NCBI GenBank assembly: GCA_029571985.1
Contig: JAKQVC010000161.1
Location: 31,976 to 95,975 of the forward strand
Origin: Bacteroidota bacterium
GTDB lineage: Bacteria > Bacteroidota > Bacteroidia > Chitinophagales > BACL12
Reading direction: 5' to 3'
DNA: 64,000 nucleotides
Shown: piece by piece, positions 46,208-54,453 of the stretch
Layout: every line of letters starts with the position of its first letter
How positions within the stretch are numbered: position 1 is the first letter of the stretch
Program-made: the position numbers and the translations under genes
The notes under the pieces: model-generated
The model's input: the letters and a program-made list of their open reading frames with translations, nothing else
Databases searched by the model: none
What the model was told of the DNA's origin: nothing

Positions 46208-47244
46208 CCCTGTGACAGCAAGGCGAGGTTGCACATTTTGTAAAGTAATCGGGCGCCTACTATCGCATCCCAGTCATCTTCACCCGGTGCAACTTCCACT
46301 AAATCGAAACCAATAATCGTGCGACCACTTTCTACAACTGCTTTCAATAAATACACCGCCTGTTCGTAGTCAAGTCCGCCCGGAACCGGCGTGCCTGTAT
46401 TCGGACAATAGGTTTGCATTAATCCGTCGATATCAAAACTGATATATACTTTTTTGGGCAACTCTTCCACTATGCGTGAGCAAATATCCGCCCAGGTCAT
46501 ACCGGTAAATCCTGCGCGTTTAATTTCATCATTGAAATACGTTACCACGCGTCGATCAGATTGATCTATTACCTGTAATTCCGCATCGCAATAATCGCGT
46601 ATACCAACCTGCACTAATTTTTTTACCTGTTCAAGTTTGAGCGCATTATACATGATGCTGGCGTGTGAATACGTAAATCCTTCATACGCATCACGTAAAT
46701 CGCAATGTGCATCAATTTGTAAAATACCGAAGCCGCCATGTTGCTCACCTAAGGCCTGCATTAAGCCAAGTGGTGTGCTATGATCGCCACCCAATAAGGC
46801 GGGAATTTTATGATCTGCTAAAATACTTTTTGCCGTTTGATATACATAAGCATTCATTTGCTCAGATCCTGCAAGAATTTCTTCCGGCACTCCCGACAAA
46901 CTCATATCCTTTCCCTGCTCTAAACCTTTAATATATGCGGCAGCTTTTTTGCGCAATTCAGCACTGCGTTTTTGCATGGATGGTTTAGGCTTTTGTGTAA
47001 ATATGCCTGCATGCCAGCCATTCGGATTATCGTGATCATATAAATCTATTTGCGTGCTGGCTTCCAACATCGCCTTCGGACCTTTTGCCGTTCCGGTTCT
47101 GTACGACACCGTCACCTCCCAGGGAACTGGAAAAATTACCAGTGCACTTTCTGCATAAGAAAAAGGAAGTCCAAAATATTGACCATTGCCCACTCCAACA
47201 CCATTCGCGTCGAATGATGCAATTTTTTGCTGTTTATCGTCCAT
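46204..47244 (-). CDS. Arginase/agmatinase-family ureohydrolase
   Basis: A 346-residue manganese enzyme. The metal motifs are GGDHS, DAHCDLRD and SFDIDGL, in the order and spacing of arginase, agmatinase and formiminoglutamase. Which substrate is used cannot be told. It follows a TAATTTTG box that ends only 4 bases before the ATG, so it may be translated from a leaderless mRNA. It overlaps the redoxin gene by four bases. Confidence 0.88.
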   Translation of the reverse strand: MDDKQQKIASFDANGVGVGNGQYFGLPFSYAESALVIFPVPWEVTVSYRTGTAKGPKAMLEASTQIDLYDHDNPNGWHAGIFTQKPKPSMQKRSAELRKKAAAYIKGLEQGKDMSLSGVPEEILAGSEQMNAYVYQTAKSILADHKIPALLGGDHSTPLGLMQALGEQHGGFGILQIDAHCDLRDAYEGFTYSHASIMYNALKLEQVKKLVQVGIRDYCDAELQVIDQSDRRVVTYFNDEIKRAGFTGMTWADICSRIVEELPKKVYISFDIDGLMQTYCPNTGTPVPGGLDYEQAVYLLKAVVESGRTIIGFDLVEVAPGEDDWDAIVGARLLYKMCNLALLSQG

Positions 47245-47248
47245 GCCG

Positions 47249-47256
47249 CAAAATTA
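47249..47256 (-). promoter_or_regulatory. TAATTTTG promoter box abutting the arginase-family start
   Basis: Exact consensus match on the minus strand. Only 4 bases separate it from ATG 47244, so the transcript would start at or near the start codon. Confidence 0.5.
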
Positions 47257-47305
47257 GCCAAACACCGCTACACTTTAAGCGGCGTTTCTACACATTTCGT
47301 GCGCA

Positions 47306-47349
47306 AAAAAACAAGGGGTTCAGCCATGCAAACACGAGCTGAACCCCTT
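47306..47349 (-). terminator. Intrinsic terminator of accC
   Basis: On the minus strand a 12-bp stem (47338-47349 with 47313-47324, AAGGGGTTCAGC type) and a 13-base loop are followed by a T run. It begins 47 bases after the accC stop codon. Confidence 0.85.
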
Positions 47350-47396
47350 ATCTGACAAAGGTTTTGTGGAAATGGCACGCCATTTGCCTGAAAGTT

Positions 47397-48896
47397 TTAA
47401 TTATGCTCCCAGCGCCGTTCTTTCCAGCGACTGGTAGTTTGGGCCTGCATGGCAGTGCTGCTGGTGTCGGTAGCAGGCTTTTCAGCAATTATATGGGTGG
47501 CAATCAGCGCTGCGATGGCGGCTTCATCTGCATCTGATGTTTTCAGCGCTTCCGGTTTAAAATAGGTTTCGATGAACTTGGTATCAAAATGCCCGCTTAA
47601 AAAAGCTTCATGTTGCATCACATATCTGCCGAAGGGCAGGGTTGTGGCAACACCGGAAATCTGATAATCATCAATGGCGCGTATCATTTTAGCACATGCC
47701 AGATCACGTGTTTCGGCATGCACAATTAATTTTGATAAAAGCGGGTCGTAATAAATCGGAATATCCATGCCTTCCTCATACCCATCATCCACCCTTACGC
47801 CATGACCCTGAGGGCGACGATAGGTGATTAATTTTCCGATATCCGGTAAAAAATTATTGGTAGGATCTTCAGCGGTTACGCGTAATTCAATTGCATGTCC
47901 GTGAATGCGTAAATCATCCTGCGTAAATGAAAGCGGATTGCCTTCCGCCACTAAAATTTGTTCGCGCACTAAATCCAGTCCGGTGATCAGCTCTGTTACC
48001 GGATGTTCAACCTGCAAACGTGTATTCATTTCCAGGAAATAAAAATTCAGTGCATCATCCACCAAAAATTCAACCGTGCCTGCCCCTGAATAATTACATG
48101 CCTGTGCCACGCGAACAGCGCTCTCGCCCATAGCCTTCCGCATTTCCGGCGATACAACAGATGAAGGCGCTTCTTCCACTAATTTTTGATGACGACGCTG
48201 AATAGAACATTCGCGTTCAAATAAATACACCACATTGCCATGATTATCGGCTAATACCTGTATTTCGATATGTCGCGGTTTGGTGACAAATTTTTCTATG
48301 AACACAGCATCATTTCCGAAAGCACTTAAAGCCTCACTCATGGCGCGATGCATTTGTTCTTCCAATTCAGATTCTTGTTCAACCACACGCATACCTTTTC
48401 CACCACCACCGGCACTTGCTTTAATTAATATTGGATAGCCCGCTTTTTTAGCAACCTCTTTTGCTTCAGCAATATCTGTAATCGCATGATCGGTTCCGGG
48501 CACCATCGGAATGTGATATGATTTCGCTGCTTGTTTCGCCGAAATTTTATCACCCATCATATTAATACTATGTGCACTCGGGCCAATAAAAATGATACCC
48601 GCATCTGTCACCTTTTGCGAAAATTCTGCGTTCTCACTTAAAAATCCATATCCGGGATGAATGGCATCTGCACCACATGCTTTTGCCACTTCCAAAATTT
48701 TATCCATCAACAAATAACTCTGATTAGAAGGTGGTGGACCAATTTCATAGGCCTCATCTGCAAAACGGGTATGCATCGCATTTCTATCCGCTGAAGAATA
48801 TACAGCAACCGTAGTAATACCCATTTCACGGGCAGTGCGCATCACACGCAAGGCTATCTCACCTCTGTTCGCAACCAGAATTTTCTTAATCTTCAT
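47397..48896 (-). CDS. accC: Biotin carboxylase of acyl-CoA carboxylase
   Basis: A 499-residue ATP-grasp enzyme that carboxylates biotin. It starts KIKKILVANRGEIALRVM (ATG 48896). The ATP-binding loop KASAGGGGKGMRVV, the ERECSIQRRHQKLVEEAPS segment and EMNTRLQVEHPVTE are diagnostic. There is a C-terminal extension of about 45 residues with low complexity. An upstream in-frame ATG at 48992 is unlikely because a promoter lies between. No BCCP gene is next to it; it could serve acetyl- or propionyl-CoA carboxylase. Confidence 0.93.
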   Translation of the reverse strand: MKIKKILVANRGEIALRVMRTAREMGITTVAVYSSADRNAMHTRFADEAYEIGPPPSNQSYLLMDKILEVAKACGADAIHPGYGFLSENAEFSQKVTDAGIIFIGPSAHSINMMGDKISAKQAAKSYHIPMVPGTDHAITDIAEAKEVAKKAGYPILIKASAGGGGKGMRVVEQESELEEQMHRAMSEALSAFGNDAVFIEKFVTKPRHIEIQVLADNHGNVVYLFERECSIQRRHQKLVEEAPSSVVSPEMRKAMGESAVRVAQACNYSGAGTVEFLVDDALNFYFLEMNTRLQVEHPVTELITGLDLVREQILVAEGNPLSFTQDDLRIHGHAIELRVTAEDPTNNFLPDIGKLITYRRPQGHGVRVDDGYEEGMDIPIYYDPLLSKLIVHAETRDLACAKMIRAIDDYQISGVATTLPFGRYVMQHEAFLSGHFDTKFIETYFKPEALKTSDADEAAIAALIATHIIAEKPATDTSSTAMQAQTTSRWKERRWEHN

Positions 48897-48901
48897 ACAG
48901 A

Positions 48902-48909
48902 CAAAGGTA
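48902..48909 (-). promoter_or_regulatory. TACCTTTG promoter box abutting the accC start
   Basis: Exact consensus match on the minus strand, only 5 bases from ATG 48896. Together with the plus-strand box for ccmB it forms a divergent promoter pair. Confidence 0.55.
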
Positions 48910-48952
48910 AAATAATGTGCATTTCCCTGTATAGTCGCCACAACTTTACACC

Positions 48953-48960
48953 TACCTTTG
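48953..48960 (+). promoter_or_regulatory. TACCTTTG promoter box abutting the ccmB start
   Basis: Exact consensus match on the plus strand, 4 bases before ATG 48965, mirror-like to the accC box. An alternative ccmB start at 48992 would restore a leader of normal size. Confidence 0.55.
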
Positions 48961-48964
48961 TGCC

Positions 48965-49627
48965 ATGCAATTTTGGGCAACAGTTGGGGCAATGCTCCGG
49001 AAAGACCTGCTCATGGAGTGGCGGCAACGCTATGCCATCAGCGGGATTATGCTGTATTTGCTCTGTATTGTTTTCATTCTGTTCATGACCTTCGGGCAGG
49101 ATGTGCAGGGCCCCGTTTGGGTGGTGTTATACTGGATTATCATGCTGTTTACGGCCGTAAATGCTGTTGCTAAAAGCTTTTTGCAGGAAGGGCAGGGGAG
49201 GATGCTCTATTATTATACACTGGCATCGCCGCAGGCCATTATCCTGGCCAAGATGTTTTACAATATGGGCATGATGGTGCTCATGGCCATTTTAGCCGCT
49301 ATACTCCACGGTATCACCAGCGGATATCCCATCGTCAATACACCGAGTTTCCTCTTGGCCATGCTGTTGGGCGGTATAGCCTTTGCCGCTTCGTTTAGTA
49401 TGATATCGGCCATTGCCTCCAAAGCCTCAAACAGCGGCACTTTGATGGCGATTTTATCGTTCCCGATGCTCATCCCCATTCTCATTATTTTAATTCGCAT
49501 TTCCCTCAATGCCATACAGTCGGATGACCTGCGCGTAAACCTGCAGGATCTGGTTTACCTCACGGCCCTGGATGTTATGATTGTGGGATTGGCACTGGTA
49601 TTATTTCCGTATCTTTGGCGCGATTAA
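48965..49627 (+). CDS. ccmB: Haem exporter CcmB-like permease
   Basis: A 220-residue, six-helix membrane protein of system I cytochrome c maturation. LRKDLLMEWRQRYAISGIMLYLL opens the family fold, with ANSLL-like helices and a FLLAMLLGGIAFAASFSM segment later. CcmB works with CcmA, C and D to release haem-bound CcmE. The first ATG matches a long N-terminus; ATG 48992 (MLRKDLLMEW) is an alternative. ccmC starts 20 bases after its stop. Confidence 0.85.
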   Translation: MQFWATVGAMLRKDLLMEWRQRYAISGIMLYLLCIVFILFMTFGQDVQGPVWVVLYWIIMLFTAVNAVAKSFLQEGQGRMLYYYTLASPQAIILAKMFYNMGMMVLMAILAAILHGITSGYPIVNTPSFLLAMLLGGIAFAASFSMISAIASKASNSGTLMAILSFPMLIPILIILIRISLNAIQSDDLRVNLQDLVYLTALDVMIVGLALVLFPYLWRD

Positions 49628-49647
49628 GCAGGAAACTGAAAAGAACA

Positions 49648-50337
49648 ATGCTGAAACATTTGTATAGTAATTGGTGGAAGGGATTGGCGGTGATTTTTCT
49701 GCTGTATACGTTCTCATTTGGATTGCTGAATAAAGTACCTAATGTGGTCATTCTGCACGAAACCATTCGCAATCTGTATTACCACGTGCCTTGCTGGTTT
49801 GCCATGTTGTTTTTGATGTTGGTTTCGCTGGTATATAGCATAAAATACCTGCGTTCCGGCAGATTGATGTATGATATTGTAGCCGTGGCTTTGCTGCGGG
49901 TAGCACTTGTTTTTGGCGTTTTAGGGTATCTCACCGGCATGTTATGGGGCAATTATATCTGGGGCGATTTGATCTCCTGGATTCTGGGGGATACCAAAAC
50001 CCTCGGCACCGCTATCGGATTGCTCATGTATTTTGCCTATTTTATTCTGAGAGGCAGTATCGACGATGAAGAAAAACGCGCCCGTGTAGCGGCTGTATAT
50101 AGCATTTTTGCCTTTACGCTGTTGAATGTGAGTATCAATGTGGTACCTCGTTTAAAGAGTTCTCTCCATCCCGGTTCCGGTGGAAATGCCACTTTTACCG
50201 TATACGATCTGGATAGTGGTTTACGCATGGTGTTTTACCCGGCGGTAATCGGCTATATCCTGCTCGGATTATGGATTTCCAGTGTCCTCATCAGAATGCA
50301 GATTTTGCATTATAAGAAAAACAATATAACCGTTTAA
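49648..50337 (+). CDS. ccmC: Haem exporter CcmC-like permease
   Basis: A 229-residue membrane protein of the CcmC family. It carries the WWxxD-like haem region in variant form: the loop WGNYIWGDLISWILGDTKTLGT holds Trp residues next to the helices, and the NVVPRLKSSLHPGSG segment with His follows. CcmC passes haem to CcmE. ATG 49648 (MLKHLYSNWWKG) is chosen; an ATG at 49615 would overlap ccmB. The small CcmD-like gene starts 2 bases after the stop. Confidence 0.87.
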   Translation: MLKHLYSNWWKGLAVIFLLYTFSFGLLNKVPNVVILHETIRNLYYHVPCWFAMLFLMLVSLVYSIKYLRSGRLMYDIVAVALLRVALVFGVLGYLTGMLWGNYIWGDLISWILGDTKTLGTAIGLLMYFAYFILRGSIDDEEKRARVAAVYSIFAFTLLNVSINVVPRLKSSLHPGSGGNATFTVYDLDSGLRMVFYPAVIGYILLGLWISSVLIRMQILHYKKNNITV

Positions 50338-50339
50338 TC

Positions 50340-50576
50340 ATGCGCGCTCAACTCAATCGCATAGTTGCCTTTTTTTGCATTCTGTTGCTAAATACTACCT
50401 TTGCACACGCTCAAGCCACACCCGAACCCGTCGAGGAAAATCTCCTGCGCAGTAACGGGATGATTTATGTGGTTGTTGGCGTGATTTTAATCATTTTGTT
50501 GGGGATGATATATTACCTCTGGACCATCGACAAAAAATTGCGAAAATTGGAAAAAGAAAACGGCCTTGACCAGTAA
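50340..50576 (+). CDS. CcmD-family small membrane protein
   Basis: A 78-residue protein: signal-like N-terminus ending FAHAQ, one membrane helix (IYVVVGVILIILLGMIYYLW), then a charged tail (DKKLRKLEKEN). It is the right size, topology and place for CcmD of system I cytochrome c maturation, which is small and poorly conserved. It starts 2 bases after ccmC. Confidence 0.8.
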   Translation: MRAQLNRIVAFFCILLLNTTFAHAQATPEPVEENLLRSNGMIYVVVGVILIILLGMIYYLWTIDKKLRKLEKENGLDQ

Positions 50577-50663
50577 TCAACGCAGGTAATATATTAAATA
50601 CCCAAACGCACAACAATAACTACTCATTTAATTTATTCATATAACATTAACCAATAACCAGAT

Positions 50664-52073
50664 ATGTCAAACACTAGTTTCTTTGAAAGCGTAGAAAAAA
50701 ACTTCGAAAAAGCTGCGCAAATAACCGGTCATCCACGTGGTCTGCTCGATCAGATTCGTGTATGTAACAGTGTATATCACATGAAATTTCCGGTGAAAAT
50801 TGATGGTGAATTCCAGGTGATTGAAGCATGGCGTGTTCAGCACAGTCATCACCGCTTACCAACTAAAGGCGGTATCCGTTACGACTCCATGGTAAATGAA
50901 GATGAAGTAATGGCATTAGCCAGTTTGATGACGTACAAATGTGCCATCGTTGATGTGCCGTTTGGTGGTGCAAAAGGTGGTATCAAAATCAATCCTAAAC
51001 AATTTGGTGTTGATTCCCTCGAGCGCATTACACGTCGTTACGCGGCTGAATTAAGCAAACGCAATATGTTAGGTCCCGGTCTCGACGTACCTGCTCCCGA
51101 TTACGGTACAGGCGAACGCGAAATGAGCTGGATTGTAGATACGTATATGGCGTTGAATCCGGGTAGTGTTGATGGTTATGGCTGTGTTACCGGAAAACCT
51201 GTAACGCAACATGGTATCAATGGCCGTCGCGAAGCAACCGGACTTGGTGTATTCTATGGCGTGCGTGAAGCATGTGGTGTTGCTGAAGATATGGCTGCTT
51301 TAGGTCTCTCTGCCGGTTTAGCCGGAAAAAAAGTGATTGTGCAGGGCTTAGGTAATGTGGGTTATTATTCTGCGAAATTCTTCCAGGATGGTGGCGCCAT
51401 TATCGTAGGTATCGGCGAATATGAAGGTGCTATTTACAATGCGAATGGTTTAGATGTGGATGACGTATTTAATCACCGCAAATCAACCGGCAGCATCCTG
51501 AATTATCCGGGCGCAACCAATTTAAATGTTACCGCCGAAATTCTGGAACAACCATGTGATATTTTAATTCCTGCAGCACTTGAGAATGTAATTCACGAGG
51601 GTAATGCCAGAAATATCAAAGCAAAAATCATCGGTGAAGCCGCAAACGGTCCTGTTACTGCCGAAGCAGATGAAATCCTGAACGCCATGGGTATCATGGT
51701 TATTCCGGATATGTATTTAAATGCCGGTGGTGTTACGGTAAGTTATTTCGAATGGTTGAAAAACTTGTCGCACGTGCGTTTTGGTCGTTTGAACAAACGT
51801 TTCGAACAAAACAGCAACACACGACTGGTTGAAACCCTCGAAGAATTAACCGGTAAAAAATTGAATGCCGATGAAATCCAACGCATCGTAAAAGGTCCTG
51901 ATGAAATTGACCTCGTGCGTTCCGGTTTGGAAGAAACGATGATTAATTCATACCACACTATCCGCCAGCAATTAAAATCCAATCCTGCCTGCAACAACCT
52001 GCGCACAGCAGCCTTCGTTGTAGCGATCAACAAAATTGCCAGCGATTATCTTGCTATGGGTATTTTCCCATGA
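50664..52073 (+). CDS. gdhA: Glutamate dehydrogenase (Glu/Leu/Phe/Val family)
   Basis: A 469-residue dehydrogenase. Signatures: [23 protein letters not shown], the Lys of the GGAKGGI motif, [14 protein letters not shown], and the NAD(P)-binding GLGNVG. It interconverts glutamate and 2-oxoglutarate with ammonia. Length fits the Bacteroidota type. It is probably the last gene after ccmBCD or an independent unit; a strong terminator follows 24 bases after the stop. Confidence 0.94.
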   Translation: MSNTSFFESVEKNFEKAAQITGHPRGLLDQIRVCNSVYHMKFPVKIDGEFQVIEAWRVQHSHHRLPTKGGIRYDSMVNEDEVMALASLMTYKCAIVDVPFGGAKGGIKINPKQFGVDSLERITRRYAAELSKRNMLGPGLDVPAPDYGTGEREMSWIVDTYMALNPGSVDGYGCVTGKPVTQHGINGRREATGLGVFYGVREACGVAEDMAALGLSAGLAGKKVIVQGLGNVGYYSAKFFQDGGAIIVGIGEYEGAIYNANGLDVDDVFNHRKSTGSILNYPGATNLNVTAEILEQPCDILIPAALENVIHEGNARNIKAKIIGEAANGPVTAEADEILNAMGIMVIPDMYLNAGGVTVSYFEWLKNLSHVRFGRLNKRFEQNSNTRLVETLEELTGKKLNADEIQRIVKGPDEIDLVRSGLEETMINSYHTIRQQLKSNPACNNLRTAAFVVAINKIASDYLAMGIFP

Positions 52074-52096
52074 TGCAAGTATGTCATCATATGTTC

Positions 52097-52130
52097 ACAA
52101 AGGCTGCCTCGTGCAGCCTTTGTTATTTTT
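52097..52130 (+). terminator. Intrinsic terminator of gdhA
   Basis: An 11-bp stem (52097-52107 with 52113-52123, ACAAAGGCTGC type), a 5-base loop (CTCGT) and a T-rich tail. Confidence 0.88.
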
Positions 52131-52525
52131 GGCCACTAACATATGCATGATTCGAGTTTACAGACCTTCCTGGCAGCAATCCCTAACAAAGGCTATTCCA
52201 CATTCACCAACATCTACATGCGTGCCCTCAGGCCTTTAAAACAGGTTTAGAAGCCACATAACAAGTGTGTAAGATTCAGGTTTGGGTTTGGTGTATTTGC
52301 GCCACCAACTGAGTAAAAGCTTTTGGCTGAATGCAATATTGAAGCATCATCAGTCAACACCGCATCACCATCCTCACCCGCTATCCGCTCCAACTCCTCG
52401 CCGCCCGTTGGTTGGCTGCGGGGTTTTTGCTACTATCGGGGCTAGGAGAGGGGGAGTGGTTACGATGGTTATGTGGGGTTGGTGGGGGGGATTTGTTGAA
52501 CGAATAGGCGCTGTAATACTAATTC
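52131..52525. other. Intergenic spacer at the chromosome/cassette border
   Basis: About 395 bases without a recognisable gene. The right half (52370-52500) is C- then G-rich, unlike the A+T-rich cassette array that follows. No terminal repeats or known RNA were seen. It separates the gdhA terminator from the outermost palindrome of the array. Confidence 0.4.
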
Positions 52526-52659
52526 AGTAAAGTTTGCGGCTTTGCGTAGTGGCGGAATTTTAGCACAAAAGTTCAATCGAAGAAATGCACTTGAACCTAC
52601 CACAAAACTGTCATACGATGCACTGGACCCGCTATTACGGTAAACTGCTGTTGTATGTC
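52526..52659 (-). other. attC-like palindrome (site A, array end, degenerate)
   Basis: An imperfect inverted repeat of about 134 bp, just behind the HerA stop. Left arm GTTTGCGGCTTTGCGTAGTGG and right arm GGACCCGCTATTACGGTAAAC are related, and GTTGTATGTC (52650-52659) is the outer repeat R''. The opposite core (R') is poorly conserved here, as expected at the chromosomal end of an array. The outer repeat is complementary to the start of the HerA cassette (GTTGTATGCC at 55643-55634, minus strand). Confidence 0.55.
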
Positions 52660-52665
52660 GTTTAA

Positions 52666-54126
52666 TTAATGTTTCCATGCATCCATGATACTTTCAAAAT
52701 TGACATTTTTCCATTGTTCTTTCCAAATCTCAAAATATTCAATGTCTGAAGACTTTGGTTCTGGGTCGCAACGGTCAATTTTTACTAAAGATGGAAGAAC
52801 GATTGATTCTCCTATCAATAAGGCTTCACCAGATTGAAGAGTTGGTAATGTTTCAGTCAAATTTCCAAGAGTATCAGGCAACAATCGCTTGACATAATTT
52901 TGATCTTCTGGATTAGTTAATCTCATTGCAATGAAATTGTTACATTGAGAAAATATTGTTTCAGATATTTCAGATGGCCTTTGACTTACAATTCCTAAAG
53001 TCACACCGTATTTCCTTCCCTCTTTTGCAATCCTTTCAATGGCAATTTTTGAAGATTTGAATTTTAAAAGATCGCTTTTGGGTACATAAATATGGGCCTC
53101 TTCGTATAATAGTAAGATTGGAGTATCTGTTTTTTGTCCAGTACTCAGTATTTTATTAAAGAAATATCCAAAATCAAATAGTATTCTTGAGATTAATGAA
53201 ACTGAAATACTTAATACTTCAAAAGGTATTCTGCCTAAATTTATTATTGTAACATTTGCTTGACCCTCTGTCTGAAATCCAATAAATTGCTTGATAGTTT
53301 CTTCAAATGAAGCGTCTCTCGATCTAACTCCAAACAAAAAGTCTAATCTTGAATTTTTAATTTTATTATCAAGTCGCTCAATAAATTTATCTAATGTTCC
53401 ATCAGCATATAGACCTTTATTAACATTAGAATTTCTACTTGGTATAAACTCGTGTGCCTGTGAAAAATAGGTTTCTATCCTTGATTCAGGATTTAATAAC
53501 AATCCATCACTTTCAGAAATTGAGTTCGCACCAGTATACGCTCCTTCGTGGCCTCGAATCATATATCTATCAGGTGACTTAAAATTATACGTCTCATTTT
53601 GAAAATTAAAAAGACAGTTATAAACTTCCTCAATATCAAACTTTAGTGGTGAGTCAAAATGAATTTTATCAATACTAGGGTTATGCTTTTTTTTATTCTC
53701 CGTTATTATTTTTCTTAAAACAGAAGATTGATTGTAATTATTGCGATCTCCGGTATCAAGAAAAAGTTGCTCAAGTTCATCACCATTTAACATCCAATAG
53801 GGTAGCAATAGGTTCGAGGCATTAAGATTATTTGCATCAGGGAAAGCTTGCTCATATTCTCCATGAATATCAAAAATTACAATGTGAGAATTATTTAGGC
53901 CTGAATAATCAGAGTTCTTTTGGTTCACAGCTTCTTGAATCACTTTGGCCACAGTGTGTGATTTTCCAGAACCTGTTGAGCCAACTATTGCAAAATGCTT
54001 ATTGAAAAATTTGTTCCCATTTACAGGAACCCTCAGTTCTGATGTTGTCAATTTTGAAAAATAGAATCGTTCATTACTTTCTATTTTCGTTGTGAATATT
54101 CCAGAAAGCTCATCTTCAGAAAGCAA
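52666..54126 (-). CDS. HerA-like hexameric ATPase, C-terminal portion (apparent frameshift)
   Basis: A 486-residue stretch with the full HerA/FtsK-like ATPase core: Walker A GSTGSGKS (about 49-56), a Walker B ILLLYEEAH (337-345), and EGRKYGVTLGIVSQRPS, typical of HerA. It starts at a TTG at 54126, within a frame whose barrel half is in the neighbouring frame, and it has no ATG near. Joined by a -1 shift to the barrel reading frame it would give a normal-length HerA of about 600 residues. HerA works with nucleases in DNA end resection and in antiphage defence (for example with DUF4297 or SIR2 partners). Confidence 0.8.
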   Translation of the reverse strand: MLSEDELSGIFTTKIESNERFYFSKLTTSELRVPVNGNKFFNKHFAIVGSTGSGKSHTVAKVIQEAVNQKNSDYSGLNNSHIVIFDIHGEYEQAFPDANNLNASNLLLPYWMLNGDELEQLFLDTGDRNNYNQSSVLRKIITENKKKHNPSIDKIHFDSPLKFDIEEVYNCLFNFQNETYNFKSPDRYMIRGHEGAYTGANSISESDGLLLNPESRIETYFSQAHEFIPSRNSNVNKGLYADGTLDKFIERLDNKIKNSRLDFLFGVRSRDASFEETIKQFIGFQTEGQANVTIINLGRIPFEVLSISVSLISRILFDFGYFFNKILSTGQKTDTPILLLYEEAHIYVPKSDLLKFKSSKIAIERIAKEGRKYGVTLGIVSQRPSEISETIFSQCNNFIAMRLTNPEDQNYVKRLLPDTLGNLTETLPTLQSGEALLIGESIVLPSLVKIDRCDPEPKSSDIEYFEIWKEQWKNVNFESIMDAWKH

Positions 54127-54452
54127 AGCAATTCGTTATTTGGTGGCAATGGTATGCCATGGCCACCACGTTCGAATGTTTTGGTTTCGCCTTCAGTATC
54201 AAATGTCCCAGTGAGTTTAACTTCAAGAACAAACGATGGAGGAGTAGATTCTGTTGCTCCGTCACCATTATCTTGATCCTTAATGCGATAGTTTTCAATA
54301 ATGCCAATTACAAACTTTCTATCATTGTTCTTGTACGGGATCTTAATGTAACTACCTAGATTGAACTGATTGTCAAATTGTGATGGATCAACTATCTCAA
54401 TACTAAGTGACGTTGAAGAAACATTAATGATTTTAAAATTATTCGAGTCCAT
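54081..54452 (-). CDS. HerA N-terminal barrel domain (separate frame)
   Basis: A 123-residue frame that reads as the HerA N-terminal beta-barrel: YIKIPYKNNDRKFVIGIIEN, a loop, VLEVKLTGTFDTEG and FERGGHGIPLPPNNELLCF. That last phrase normally leads straight into the sequence LSEDELSGIF, which is present but in the next frame. The two frames overlap by 46 bases. The nuclease-like gene ends 1 base before its ATG, so they share one transcript. Possibilities are a real one-base frameshift (decay or sequencing error), a programmed -1 shift, or two separate subunits. No classic slippery heptamer is seen. Confidence 0.75.
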   Translation of the reverse strand: MDSNNFKIINVSSTSLSIEIVDPSQFDNQFNLGSYIKIPYKNNDRKFVIGIIENYRIKDQDNGDGATESTPPSFVLEVKLTGTFDTEGETKTFERGGHGIPLPPNNELLCFLKMSFLEYSQRK

Positions 54453-54453
54453 C

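Noticed and set aside
52282..52530. A possible small plus-strand protein rich in Gly and Trp
   Set aside because: Translation of a G/C-skewed stretch; no homologous pattern, and it runs into the palindrome of site A.
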